From CALMBW01 sp963779645 (GTDB lineage: Bacteria > Actinomycetota > CADDZG01 > WHSQ01), in NCBI GenBank assembly GCA_963779645.1, contig CAVZYX010000005.1, positions 1,178,001 through 1,242,000 of the forward strand: a stretch of DNA of 64,000 nt. Direction: 5' to 3'. A program made the translations under genes and the position numbers. This document shows positions 15,110-24,631 of the stretch, piece by piece; the stretch's first letter is position 1, and every line of letters begins with the position of its first letter. The notes beneath the pieces are model-generated. The model saw only the letters and a program-made list of their open reading frames with translations. It made no database searches and was not told where the DNA came from.

Positions 15110-17183
15110 GTGGAGCAGGCAACGATCTTCGAGGGTTTGAACCCTGAACAGCGTAGTGCGGTTGAAGCCGTGCGCGGTCCCGTTTGCATCCTCGCGGGGG
15201 CGGGCTCGGGCAAGACGACGACGATCACTCGGCGCATAGCCAACCAGGTAGCGACTCGTTCGTTCTCTGCGAACCAGATCCTCGCCGTGACGTTCACCGA
15301 CAAGGCTGCGGGCGAGATGCGCGGCCGGCTTGCGACCCTCGGCGTTCCGGAGATCAATGCCCGCACCTTTCACTCCGCCGCTCTGCTTCAGCTCTCGAAA
15401 CTTGCCGCGGAGCCTCCCGGACAACTGCTTCCCTCGAAGGTCATCCCGCTTCGTCAGATAGCGAACAAACTTCCGAAGCCCTACAACTTCCGACCAGCGG
15501 CAGACCTTGCAACCGAGATCGAGTGGGCCAAGAACCGGCGCATAGCGGCCTCCGAGTATCATGACTCGGCTCAAAGATCACGAGCCGCCCATCCCCGCGG
15601 ATCTGATGGCCGGTGTGTACAAGCGATACGAGACAGCCAAGCAAGAGCGTGGAGTCATCGACTTCGAGGATCTGCTCGAGCTCGCGATCCAGATGTTCCG
15701 TGAGGACGAGTACGCACGTGAGCGATTCCAAGCTCGCTACAGCGCCTTCACGGTTGACGAGTATCAGGACGTGAACGTCCTCCAGCAAACGTTGCTCGAC
15801 GAATGGCTCGGCGAACGAGACGATCTCTGCGCCGTCGGCGACGACTACCAGGCGATCTATGGGTTCACCGGCGCGTCGCCCGAGTACCTCCTCGCGTTGC
15901 CGAGACGCTTCGTGAATCCGAAGGTCGTCCGTTTAGAGACCAACTACCGGTCGACGCCACAGATCCTCGAGGTTGCGAACAAGCTCGTGCCTCAACTAGG
16001 TGGAGTCGAGAAGATCCTCCGTGCCGAGAGGGATGACGGGCCAGAGCCGCGGATCAAGATGTTCGCCACCCGAGCCGCCGAGATCAAGTTCCTCGTCGAC
16101 AGCATCCGAGAGCTGCATGGTGCCGGTATGCCGTTAGAAGAGATGGCGATCCTTTACCGGCTGAACTTCCGTTCGGAGGATTACGAGGAAGCGCTCGTGC
16201 AAGCGGGCATCCCGTTTCAGGTGAGAAGCGGAGCGTTCATGTCGCGCCAGACCGCACGCCAGATGCTTTCGGTCCTCAAACGCTCTCGTTCGATGGAGAT
16301 CGCGAAAGAAGTTCGCGAGCTCGCCCGGCGTGCCGGCTACGTCGAGGATCCGGGCGACAACCTAGGCGAGCAAGAATTGACCCGCCAGAACGACATCGCT
16401 CGATTCGTCCATCTGGCCGACGAATTCGACGACGGAACGAAGACTTGCGCCGATTTCGCAGCAGACGTGGAAGGCCGGTTCGGGTCGGGGGATGGGGGCC
16501 GTGGGGTCCAGCTCCTGACCTACCACCGGGCCAAGGGACTGGAGTTCGAGGCGGTATTTATGCCTCAGCTACTGGCTGGTGAGCTCCCGTTCAAACGCTC
16601 CAAGACGACCGAGGCCTCCGCGGAAGAACGTAGACTGTTCTATGTAGGCATCACCAGGTCCAAGACGCATCTCGCGATCACATGGGCTGGCGAAGGAACT
16701 AAGAAAGTGAGCCCATTCGTGACAGACCTTATGCCCGGAAGCAACGTCGACGAAAAGATGCCCCTCCAGGACCGAGCCGAAGCGAAGTCTGTGTACGCCA
16801 AGGTAGGTCTCGAAGTGGAACTGACGGGTGGATACGTCGGTCGCATCTCGAAGGCGGACTCCCAGGGCGTGATGGTCAAGCTGGACGGCGGCGGCAGCAT
16901 GAGGATCGCCTACGGCGAGCGTGTAACCGTGGACGGCGAGCACCTACCTCTGGGCCATGCTTCGGATGGCAATCTCATGAGGGCCCTCAAGGACTGGCGC
17001 AAAGAGCGAGCCACCACCGACGGCGTCCCCGCGTTCGTCGTGTTCCACGACAAGACCCTTTCCGAGATCGTCATCAAGCGGCCGAAGACCATCGAGGAGC
17101 TCGCGACCATCTCTGGTGTGGGCGACGCCAAGCTCGAGCGCTACGGCGACCAACTCATGGAACTGGTCGCCGAACAGGAGTAA
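15110..17183 (+). pseudogene. uvrD2: UvrD2-type superfamily 1 DNA helicase with HRDC domain, split by a one-base frameshift
   Basis: From GTG 15110 the first frame has Walker A (AGAGSGKTTTITRRIA) and motif Ia (AVTFTDKAAGEM). At 15560 one extra C shifts the frame; the second frame starts at ATG 15561 and carries PPIPADLMAGVYKRYE, motif II DEYQDVN, motif III GDDYQAIYGFTGA, motif IV ETNYRST, motif V YHRAKGLEFEAVF, motif VI EERRLFYVGITRSK, a small beta domain and a C-terminal HRDC domain (RPKTIEELATISGVGDAKL). Without the extra base this is one protein of about 690 residues, like mycobacterial UvrD2. Because that helicase is usually kept intact, a sequencing or assembly error is more likely than true inactivation. 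No tetracysteine motif is seen. Confidence 0.8.
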
Positions 17184-17208
17184 CCCCCCTGCCGGCGAAT
17201 AGCCCGGT

Positions 17209-18888
17209 ATGGACAAAACAAGACATATCTCTCGCCTGTCCGCGCTCCTGATCGTCTGTCTCGCAGCGGGAGCGCTCGCGGTTCCTCCTGCCCAGAGCAG
17301 TAGTTCGGCAGCGACGTCGACGGTGATGATCCCGACGTCCGATGGGGTCGAGCTGGCCGCACAGATCATCTTGCCCGACGAGGGCGACAGCTTCCCGGTT
17401 CTCTTGAACATGACCCCGTACGGTCCTGCGACCTACTTCAGCACCTACACCGCCGAAGGCTACGCGCACGTCAACGTAGACATCCGCGGTACCGGTGGTT
17501 CGCAAGGCAACTTGTGTCTGTTCTGCGACCGCGAGCAGAAAGATGTCTACGACGTTGTCGAGTGGATCGCCGATCAAGAGTGGAGCAACGGCAAGGTCGG
17601 GATGTACGGCGGTTCCTATCAGGGGATCACGCCGCTCATGGGTGCGTCCGAGCAACCGCCTCATCTCAAGGCGATCGTTCCTGCGGTCGTGCTTGCAGAT
17701 GCCTACCGCGACATCGTGTGGCACAACGGAGTCTTCAACCTCAACTTCGTCGCGCAATGGACCTTTCTCCAGTTCGGTCTCGGCGCGACTGGCGTGGCTC
17801 CCACCAGTGATGTTGCATCTCGCCCCGCTCAGCGTCTAGCGGTCGAGTCGCGTTTGATCCCGTGGGACGGACCCTTCTACAAGCAACGTTCGCTCTACAC
17901 GAAGTTCGATGACATCGAGGTGCCTACCCTTCTGCTCGGAGGATGGTTCGACGGTTTCTCAAGGGGAACGATCGACAACTTCGTCGGCATCGCCAGTAAG
18001 CACAAGCGACTGGTTATGGCGCCCTGCACGCACAAGGGCTGCGGAGGACCTTTCGATCCGGGCAGCGAGTACACGGCTGATGCCCCCGTGCCCGGCCTAG
18101 CGGACCCGGTGCTCGCGTGGATGGATCATTTCCTCAAAGGTAAGGACAACGGCGTCGAATCCGGTCCACCCGTCCTCTACTACGACATCGGTGCCCACGA
18201 ATGGATGGAGTCCGGCACGTGGCCGCCGAGTGACACCCACCTCGAGACTTACTACCTCTCAGGAGAAGCGAGCGGTTCCGGCGTGTCGCTCACCGACGGC
18301 TCGCTGGTGTCTAAGCCCGTGAATACCGACGATGTTGAAGATCGTTATGTCTACGACCCTGCTGTTGGCGCGACCGAGATCTTCTCGAAGTGGGGGACCG
18401 TTGCGGCTTCCCCGCATCTGCGCATCGACAACCGTTCGGACCAGGCTCGTTCACTCACATACACGACGTCCGTCGCCGAGAAGCCGATCGTTCTGGCGGG
18501 TCCGATGGAGCTCAATTTCTGGGGGCTCACCACTGCTTCGGACACCGACTGGATCGTGAAGGTCACGGACGTCGCGCCCGACGGTTCGGCTTCGCTCCTC
18601 ACCACCGGTCAGGTTCGTGCATCGCACCGTGCTTGGGACAAGAAGAAGTCACGTCCCGGTCGCCCGTGGCTGTCGAACGATACGGAGTCGAACGTTCCAG
18701 CGGGGATGCCACTCGAATACCGGATCGACATCTGGGATATCGCGCACACGATCCTTGAAGGACACAGACTGCGGATCACGATCTCATCGAGCGACACTCC
18801 CAACCATGAGCCATTGACCGAGCCAGCCATCAACGCAGTACTCCACAACGAGGACTTCCCGAGCCGCTTGCTGATAACCGTCAGATAG
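17209..18888 (+). CDS. Secreted CocE/NonD-family hydrolase (X-Pro dipeptidyl-peptidase S15 fold)
   Basis: 559 residues with a signal peptide (LSALLIVCLAAGALAVPPAQS). The alpha/beta-hydrolase core has ELAAQIILPDE, VNVDIRGTGGSQG and the nucleophile elbow GGSYQG (Ser about 136). The catalytic Asp lies in GGWFDGFSRG and the His in APCTHKGCGG. The C-terminal half (from about residue 330) is the beta-jelly-roll of PepX_C type. Family members hydrolyse esters, amides (cocaine esterase, glutaryl-7-ACA acylase) or X-Pro peptides. It is probably exported or cell-surface; the substrate is unknown. Confidence 0.85.
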   Translation: MDKTRHISRLSALLIVCLAAGALAVPPAQSSSSAATSTVMIPTSDGVELAAQIILPDEGDSFPVLLNMTPYGPATYFSTYTAEGYAHVNVDIRGTGGSQGNLCLFCDREQKDVYDVVEWIADQEWSNGKVGMYGGSYQGITPLMGASEQPPHLKAIVPAVVLADAYRDIVWHNGVFNLNFVAQWTFLQFGLGATGVAPTSDVASRPAQRLAVESRLIPWDGPFYKQRSLYTKFDDIEVPTLLLGGWFDGFSRGTIDNFVGIASKHKRLVMAPCTHKGCGGPFDPGSEYTADAPVPGLADPVLAWMDHFLKGKDNGVESGPPVLYYDIGAHEWMESGTWPPSDTHLETYYLSGEASGSGVSLTDGSLVSKPVNTDDVEDRYVYDPAVGATEIFSKWGTVAASPHLRIDNRSDQARSLTYTTSVAEKPIVLAGPMELNFWGLTTASDTDWIVKVTDVAPDGSASLLTTGQVRASHRAWDKKKSRPGRPWLSNDTESNVPAGMPLEYRIDIWDIAHTILEGHRLRITISSSDTPNHEPLTEPAINAVLHNEDFPSRLLITVR

Positions 18889-18898
18889 CCTCGGCTTC

Positions 18899-19535
18899 GT
18901 GAAGACCAGCCGTTGGGATCCTGCCCTCCTGGGCATCATCGGGCCGACCTCTTTCATCGCGTCATGGGTGATCGCCGGCCAGCTGCGCGACGGCTACGAC
19001 GTATCAGACGACGCGATCAGCAGACTCGCTGAACTGGGTGCCCCCGATCGATGGATAGTCCTGACGGGCATCGCGATCGTGAGCTTCGCCTCGATCCTCA
19101 TGGGGGTCTTGGTGGGGCGTCGGTGGGGGGCGAAGGTCGCATGCTGTGGTCATGGTGATCGCCGGAACCTCGGCCTTCGGTCTGGGGTTCTTTCCTTGCT
19201 CGGCGGGTTGCCCCGGCATCGAAGGCGAGTTCACCGACACGATGCACTCGGTCATGGCCGCTATCCACTACATAGCCTTCGGCTTGTCGCCACTGGTCCT
19301 GGCCATCAACTCACGGCAGACCACCCCGAAGGGATTCCGGGCCTTCTCTATCTTCGCCACGGTGTTTGGCGGCTTCTTCCTGCTCAGCCAGTTCACGGGT
19401 TGGGGACCTAACGGCATCACCCAACGGATCGGTCTGACCACCTTGGACCTCTGGATGATGGCCACGGCGATGCTGTTGCTCAGGGCTCAGCCGATGACTA
19501 CGCGCCTCTTTCCAGCAGGAGAAGCCCCTATATAG
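18899..19535 (+). pseudogene. DUF998 integral membrane protein, frameshifted in a G run
   Basis: From GTG 18899 the protein starts with a hydrophobic segment and the DUF998-like SDDAISRLAELGAPDRW (residues about 40-56), then a membrane helix up to GVLVGRRWG. The frame breaks in the six-G run at 19125-19130. The other frame continues VVMVIAGTSAFGLGFFPC, EFTDTMHSVMAAIHYIAF and two further helices to the stop at 19535. Removing one G joins both into a protein of about 210 residues with five or six helices, the normal DUF998 size. A homopolymer miscall is the simplest explanation. The function of DUF998 proteins is not established. Confidence 0.7.
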
Positions 19536-19564
19536 GGAGAATCCTCGCTTTCTATAGGTAATGG

Positions 19565-22024
19565 GTGGAAAGGGGACGAGGGTTGAAGACTCAGCGGGTA
19601 GCAAAGGCGCTCCTGGTGGCGGCTCTGGTGGTGGGGATCCTGCCCGCCGGGGCGGGCGCCGTGACGAAAGCAGGTTGGTTCCGGGTCTCCTTCGACCACA
19701 AGATCACCCCCGGCGACCGCAACTTCCTCGACAGGGTGGGGATCGACTCCGTCCATTACGCGGGCGATGACACCTACGTGGCGTGGGTCGAGCCGGGCCA
19801 GGCCCGTGCACTGGGGTCTCGGGGATCCATCGAGTCGATCACTGCGGTTCGCCCCGCGGCCAAGATCGACCACTCGCTGCGTCTTGGCCCCGGCAAGCGC
19901 CTCACGGTTATCGCTCACGCTTCGTCCATCGAATGGGACTCGTTCACCGGCGCGCTGTTCGATTCGTACGAGTTCACCGGTGATGGCCTCCTCGAAGCGA
20001 TCGAGCTTCCCGCGACGCCTCGGGCCTTGAAGGCCGCAGCGCTCGACCCGGCCGTCCTTTACGTCGGACCGGCTTCGACGGGCCTTGTGGCGGAAGACGA
20101 GAGCAGCGCGCAGATCGCGGCAGGCAACGTGGTTGGAAATGCGCCACAGCTGGGGTACGAGCCGTTCCTCGATGCGATCGGCCTCGACGGCAGTGGAGTG
20201 ACGATCTCGATCAACGACGATGGCATCGATGCAACACATCCAGAGTTCAGCGGGCGAGTTGCGAAACGCTTCGATTACGGCGTCGGCGGGAACCGTCCTT
20301 CCGGCGGTCACGGCACGCACGTGGCGGGCATCGCGGCGGGCATCGCCGTGTCTCTCCCCGGTGCTGGGAGGATCACAGACGCGGGAGGCTTCCTTTACGG
20401 GATGGGTATCGCGCCGGGAGCAACGCTGATCGATCAACCGACGATCGCGCTCCAGACGGGCGATGTCTCGGACCCGGTCGAGTTGCGACGCTACGCGAAG
20501 GACGCTGTGGGCGAGGGGGCGGTCACTTGGAACGCGTCGTGGCACAGCGGTGAAGGCACGGGCGTCGGCTACATCGCTAACGCGGCTCTGCTTGACGAGC
20601 TCGTGCGCGATGCAGACGCAGACTCACCTTTCGACCAGCCGATCACGTTGGTGTTCTCCTCCGGCAACGGTGCGGTCAGCGGATCACCTCAGACGATCAC
20701 TTCGCCGAAGGAAGCTAAGAACATCATCTCGGTCGGCAACAGCCTGAGCGCACGTGCGACGGGAGGGATCGACACACTCTCCGGTAGCTCGAGCCGCGGC
20801 CCCGCTGTTGACGGTCGCATCCTTCCAACGGTGGCGGCCCCCGGCTCCACGATCGTCTCGGCGAACTCGCTCACAGGTGACACCTGCGACGGTGGCGTGG
20901 GTACTTGGCTGCCGTTCTACACGACGTGTTCGGGTACTTCGATGGCCGCTCCTCACGTAACCGGAACTGTTGCTCTGATCCATGAGTGGTGGCGTATCAA
21001 CAACGACGACGCTGATCCCTCTCCGGCGATGGACAAGGCTCTGATCATCAACTCCGCTTACGACATGGGAGTGCCGGACATCCCGAACAACAACGAAGGC
21101 TGGGGCCGCATCCACCTCGGTCGCCTGTTCCACCAGACGACCGAGAGAGTCATGATCGACCAGAGCGAGATCCTCGAGGGCGTTGGCGACTCGTTCAGCC
21201 TCGACGTCGTACCGGCCGATCCTTCGAAGCCCATGAAGGCATCGCTGGTGTGGACGGATCCTGCTGGTCTCCCCGGCGGGACCAAGGCACTTGTGAACGA
21301 TCTCGATCTCACGGTGCAGGCCAACGACGGGACGTTCTGGTTCGGCAATGACTTCGCTAACGGGTGGTCGGTTGCGCAAGCAAATCGTGACGATCTCAAC
21401 AACGCCGAGAGCGTCTTCCTACAGTCGCCGTCAGCCTCGTCTTACCGCGTGAAGGTAGACGCCGTGGATCTTCCCGGCAACGGAGTTCCGGGCAACGCGA
21501 GCTTGACCGACCAGGACTTCGCGCTGGTTCTGTACAACGCTCGCCGTGCGGATGCCGGAACCTTCCCAGAGGGCCTTCCGGAGCCAGTGGGCACGGTTGA
21601 GGGCGGCGGCACTCCCGGCGACGAGCCTCCGGTCGAGGAAGTTGTCGTGTACTCGGACAACGGGTACGTCGCCTCGAGCAACACGACCGGCGCGATCACG
21701 GGCACGGAGTTCACGGAGACCTGCTCTATCCCGGCCGAGCCACCCCTCGGCACGCAAGGTGTCGATGGATGGGTATTCGAGGTGCCAAGCACTGTTTCGG
21801 CGACCAGCTACAAACTGTCCAGTGACGCCGCTATTGCGATCGGGTTCGCCGAGGACATCGACGCGGTGTTCTACGACGCTTCTTGTGTGGATCTGGGCGG
21901 GGCTGCCGCATCTGGGCCAGAAGTAGGAGAGCTCCCACTGGGAACCAAGTACGTGTACGCCTACGGGTTCGGGGGCCACGACATGGACGTGCTCTTCGAG
22001 CTGTTGGGTCCTGCTTCTCCTTAG
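19565..22024 (+). CDS. Secreted subtilisin-family serine protease (S8)
   Basis: Up to 819 residues (GTG 19565; TTG 19583 gives a more compact signal peptide, LKTQRVAKALLVAALVVGIL). Catalytic triad: Asp in ISINDDGIDATHPEF (about 219), His in GGHGTHVAGIAAG (about 250), Ser in CSGTSMAAPHVTG (about 457); the oxyanion Asn is in FSSGNGAVSG. After the catalytic domain comes a beta-sandwich (SFSLDVVPADPSKPMKASLV, NDLDLTVQANDG) found C-terminal to many bacterial subtilases, then an acidic/Pro linker and a last beta domain with two Cys pairs (about residues 690-819). There is no sortase or membrane anchor, so it is probably released. A strong terminator follows. Confidence 0.9.
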   Translation: MERGRGLKTQRVAKALLVAALVVGILPAGAGAVTKAGWFRVSFDHKITPGDRNFLDRVGIDSVHYAGDDTYVAWVEPGQARALGSRGSIESITAVRPAAKIDHSLRLGPGKRLTVIAHASSIEWDSFTGALFDSYEFTGDGLLEAIELPATPRALKAAALDPAVLYVGPASTGLVAEDESSAQIAAGNVVGNAPQLGYEPFLDAIGLDGSGVTISINDDGIDATHPEFSGRVAKRFDYGVGGNRPSGGHGTHVAGIAAGIAVSLPGAGRITDAGGFLYGMGIAPGATLIDQPTIALQTGDVSDPVELRRYAKDAVGEGAVTWNASWHSGEGTGVGYIANAALLDELVRDADADSPFDQPITLVFSSGNGAVSGSPQTITSPKEAKNIISVGNSLSARATGGIDTLSGSSSRGPAVDGRILPTVAAPGSTIVSANSLTGDTCDGGVGTWLPFYTTCSGTSMAAPHVTGTVALIHEWWRINNDDADPSPAMDKALIINSAYDMGVPDIPNNNEGWGRIHLGRLFHQTTERVMIDQSEILEGVGDSFSLDVVPADPSKPMKASLVWTDPAGLPGGTKALVNDLDLTVQANDGTFWFGNDFANGWSVAQANRDDLNNAESVFLQSPSASSYRVKVDAVDLPGNGVPGNASLTDQDFALVLYNARRADAGTFPEGLPEPVGTVEGGGTPGDEPPVEEVVVYSDNGYVASSNTTGAITGTEFTETCSIPAEPPLGTQGVDGWVFEVPSTVSATSYKLSSDAAIAIGFAEDIDAVFYDASCVDLGGAAASGPEVGELPLGTKYVYAYGFGGHDMDVLFELLGPASP

Positions 22025-22042
22025 AGCTAGGTCAGTTCCAAA

Positions 22043-22078
22043 GCAGAACGGGGGCCGGACAACCGGCCCCCGTTCTGC
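22043..22078 (+). terminator. Strong hairpin after the subtilase gene
   Basis: Perfect 16-bp stem GCAGAACGGGGGCCGG, loop ACAA, complementary arm. It starts 18 bp after the subtilase stop. There is no T tract, as is common for actinobacterial terminators. Confidence 0.75.
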
Positions 22079-22487
22079 GTGGTTCCTCACCGTCAGAGCC
22101 TCGGCTGACGGAAACGTCGAGCGCTCAGGAATGACTTGATAGGGCCTGTGCTCAAGGACGAAGAGTTCCGCGAGGAGTAATCGCACGGCCATCGCGCGCG
22201 CTGTTGCGATTCGAATCATTCGCTATAGAGCGGAAAACTCACTGTCTCTGGGATTCCATGTGTCTTGCGCCCTAGGATCACGACGCATGTCATGGGATGC
22301 AAGAACGGGATAGTGGGTCAGCCAAGGTCTTGAAGCGAGGAGAGCTACTTCGAGCCTTCGGAGGCGGTTTTGGTCTCTACGTCTCTCGTGCCACCCCTAG
22401 TCTCTGGATACCCAGGATCGGGCCGCAGTGGCTCGCCGGGTGTTGTTTGTGGTTCAGCGGATGGGGTCTGTTCTTGATCAGATGACA
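22079..22487. other. Gene-poor stretch at the left edge of the accessory island
   Basis: About 410 bp without a convincing gene. A 7-bp inverted repeat CCGTCAG/CTGACGG lies at 22090-22111. A 62-codon frame at 22297-22485 has no clear ribosome site or family resemblance. Base composition drops compared with the flanking genes, which fits the boundary of acquired DNA. I found no tRNA or direct repeat that could mark an attachment site. Confidence 0.4.
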
Positions 22488-22961
22488 TCACATACCTCCA
22501 AAGACATCATACGAGAAAGCCATGGCCTGAACCATGAGTGCCAGGAGAGATCCAGCGAACGCTTTCGAGATTCGATCTATTGCTCGCGCATTGAGTCGAA
22601 AGTATCGGTCGAGGTGGAGGGCTAGATCCCTCATCATCAAACCGGGAGTGAGAGGCTGAACGTTCTCCACGTACTCAGCGTGCAGCCGTTCGACACCGAA
22701 ATGAAAACGCCACCGCCGCCGAGGCCACAGGACATAACCGGCCAGGGAAGCAAGGAGGAGGAAGGCGCCTAAGGCGACCCATAGGGGTACAGAGAGCCCG
22801 AGCCCCAGCGCTCTTTGGGAGGTCAGGGAGAGAACAATGGCAGCGGCAGAGGCGACCACTCCGGTTCGCGATTGGATCGAGTCCAGGACGTCTTGTTGGT
22901 CAGAGATCGCTCGGAGAGCTTCCTGGTACACGATCTCGTAACCGCGTTCTCGCTCATTCAT
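22488..22961 (-). CDS. Membrane protein with long N-terminal helix, function unknown
   Basis: 157 residues. An amphipathic N-terminal helix (YQEALRAISDQQDVLDSIQS) leads to two close hydrophobic segments (residues about 34-48, VVASAAAIVLSLTSQ, and 53-77, LSVPLWVALGAFLLLASLAGYV), then a soluble helix-rich part and a last hydrophobic stretch near the C-terminus (AGSLLALMVQAMAFSYDVF). The layout resembles actinobacterial small membrane proteins that begin with a DQQ-rich helix and two membrane helices, distantly like SLATT-type effectors, but I cannot assign it to that family. It is the first gene inside the accessory island. Confidence 0.55.
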   Translation of the reverse strand: MNERERGYEIVYQEALRAISDQQDVLDSIQSRTGVVASAAAIVLSLTSQRALGLGLSVPLWVALGAFLLLASLAGYVLWPRRRWRFHFGVERLHAEYVENVQPLTPGLMMRDLALHLDRYFRLNARAIDRISKAFAGSLLALMVQAMAFSYDVFGGM

Positions 22962-23199
22962 GGGCCCAACCTATTGAGCCCGTGAGACATTTTCTGTCCC
23001 CGGCAGTGGGCGATCCGCTATATCCGCGCCCCTACCCTGATCTAGAACGAGCGCAAACAGGTTTCGCTAACCAATCCACCAGCAACAAAATCGCGGCAAT
23101 TACAAGAGGTCGCGAATGGGATTCCATCTGGGCAGCTCTCTAACGTAATCGCCACATGGACAGCTGAAGTCTGTCGCATGCTGTGAATACCGTGGAGGG

Positions 23200-23460
23200 A
23201 TGCCCAGGATTAGTGAGTTCTACGGCATCGTGATCTGGCTGTACCACAATGATCACAACCCGCCCCATTTTCACGCGGAGTACGGAGAGCATCTGGTCCG
23301 AATCCGACTTGACACGCTGAAACCGATGGAGCGTGGATTTCCGTTGCGGGCGCTTCGTCTAGTGCAAGAGTGGGCGCAATTGCATCGAATTGAGCTTCTG
23401 GCTAACTGGCACAAGGCGAGAGCGGCAGAACCTCTTGATAAGATTGCGCCGTTGCCATGA
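23200..23460 (+). CDS. DUF4160 domain protein
   Basis: 86 residues covering a whole DUF4160 domain: MPRISEFYGIVIWLYHNDHN, PPHFHAEYGEH, and a C-terminal helix with LRLVQEWAQLHRIELLANWH. This small family is usually encoded next to DUF2442, and here the genes overlap by ATGA (23457-23460). The pair is often listed as toxin-antitoxin-like because of genome context; a biochemical role is not established. The His-rich core (HNDHNPPHFHAEYGEH) could bind metal. The gene is in the accessory island. Confidence 0.8.
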   Translation: MPRISEFYGIVIWLYHNDHNPPHFHAEYGEHLVRIRLDTLKPMERGFPLRALRLVQEWAQLHRIELLANWHKARAAEPLDKIAPLP

Positions 23461-23744
23461 AAAAGATTCCACCTCTCGTTCACGTAACCAAGGTCGTTCC
23501 TCTTGAAGGCTTCGTGCTGAGGATTTGGTTTACCGATGGCTCAGAAAGGGAGGTCGACCTGGGCGATCTATTGCGCGGGCCAGTCTTTCAGCCGCTGCGG
23601 GATGATCCGGAACTCTTTCGCCAAGTCAGCGTGCAGGACGGCACGATCGCTTGGCCAAATGGAGCAGATATGGACCCTGTGGTCCTACACGGATCGGCCG
23701 AGCCGGCATGGAAGGATGACGAGTCGCCTTCGAAAGCCGGGTGA
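23457..23744 (+). CDS. DUF2442 domain protein
   Basis: 95 residues. The beta-rich DUF2442 core is visible: HVTKVVPLEGFVLRIWFTDG, REVDLGDLLRGPVFQPLRD, and VSVQDGTIAWPNGADMDPV. DUF2442 resembles the N-terminal domain of nitrogenase-associated NifQ-like/AraC-fused modules and is commonly paired with DUF4160. The start overlaps the DUF4160 stop, so the two are made together and probably interact. The function is unknown. Confidence 0.8.
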   Translation: MKKIPPLVHVTKVVPLEGFVLRIWFTDGSEREVDLGDLLRGPVFQPLRDDPELFRQVSVQDGTIAWPNGADMDPVVLHGSAEPAWKDDESPSKAG

Positions 23745-23762
23745 GTGCCCGATTGTTGTGCT

Positions 23763-24566
23763 TCATTGCCTCGATAGCTCCAGCTCACCGGTTTCTTGCA
23801 TCTGTCGGATCAGTCGGAGGGCGATCAGATGCACCCGATCCGACGAGCGGTTGAGGGTCTGCTTGGAGGCAATTATTTCGCGGAGCCCAGCAACTCGGAC
23901 TGGTATGTCCCCGACCATGAATTGAGCGGATCCTCGGAGTAGGTGCCCGTAGCCGCGACTGGCTGCCGGACGAGGAACGATCTTCATGTCCCCTAATGTC
24001 GTTCGGATCCGGGTTGGTTCATTGGCGTCCGCGAACTCAGGGAGATCGTTCTCAGCTATGCCCCCCAAGAGAGTCCATAGCCGGTAGAGATTCTCTTTTT
24101 CGAACGAGGGACAGATATCTAGATCGTCAGTCACATATGGGCTGCAGTGGATCTTGGCCGCCACCATTCCGATGAGCACGTACCTAACTCGATGCGAATG
24201 CAGCTCTCGGATGAGGTCAATGACATGAAGTTTCGGCGCTGGATCTGGTGACGGCGCGAGCACGCCTCGAAGCGGCCCTGAGAAATGCTGGGCCCCCTCG
24301 AGGTCCATCAGTCGTTGTTCCGGCGTCTCGCGGGCTGTTCGCAAGATCAGGCCCTCGTGGTCAGTGTCGCGTGACTCCAGGCTCAGGTTGAGTTGCTGAC
24401 CGCACGCTCTGATCGACTTGATGACATCAGTCAACATGGGGCTGCGGCGATTCGTCTCCCATCTAGCAATGACCGGCTGAGAGGTCCCTAGCCTCTGAGC
24501 AAGGTCCTCCTGCGAGAGCCCCGCCCTGTAGCGGGCCTCGCGAATCATGTCTCCCCCTACCGTCAT
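23763..24566 (-). CDS. XRE-family HTH fused to a nucleotidyltransferase (AbiEii/MNT-like) domain
   Basis: 267 residues (ATG 24566; ATG 24548 also possible). Residues 7-60 are a Cro/C1-type helix-turn-helix (AGLSQEDLAQRLGTSQPVIA). Residues about 115-230 are a DNA-polymerase-beta-like nucleotidyltransferase with the motif GMVAAKIHCSPY then TDDLDI at residues 146-151, where the two Asp bind metal. The C-terminal part has KQTLNRSSDRVHLIALRLI, similar to the helical end of AbiEii-like enzymes. Such nucleotidyltransferases act as toxins or antitoxins by modifying tRNA or proteins; here the DNA-binding regulator and enzyme are in one chain. It is divergent from the Phd/PIN pair across a 65-bp AT-rich promoter region. 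Confidence 0.75.
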   Translation of the reverse strand: MTVGGDMIREARYRAGLSQEDLAQRLGTSQPVIARWETNRRSPMLTDVIKSIRACGQQLNLSLESRDTDHEGLILRTARETPEQRLMDLEGAQHFSGPLRGVLAPSPDPAPKLHVIDLIRELHSHRVRYVLIGMVAAKIHCSPYVTDDLDICPSFEKENLYRLWTLLGGIAENDLPEFADANEPTRIRTTLGDMKIVPRPAASRGYGHLLRGSAQFMVGDIPVRVAGLREIIASKQTLNRSSDRVHLIALRLIRQMQETGELELSRQ

Positions 24567-24631
24567 ACTCCTAGCTTGATATATCCGTATGATTATTGCA
24601 AGATGGCTACTTAGAGTCGCATAGTGGCCAC

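Noticed and set aside
22297..22485. 62-codon frame in the island's left gap
   Set aside because: No ribosome site, no family resemblance, composition like non-coding DNA.
22960..23199. Possible insertion-sequence remnant (GTGAGACATTTTCTGTCCCC)
   Set aside because: No inverted partner or transposase fragment nearby.
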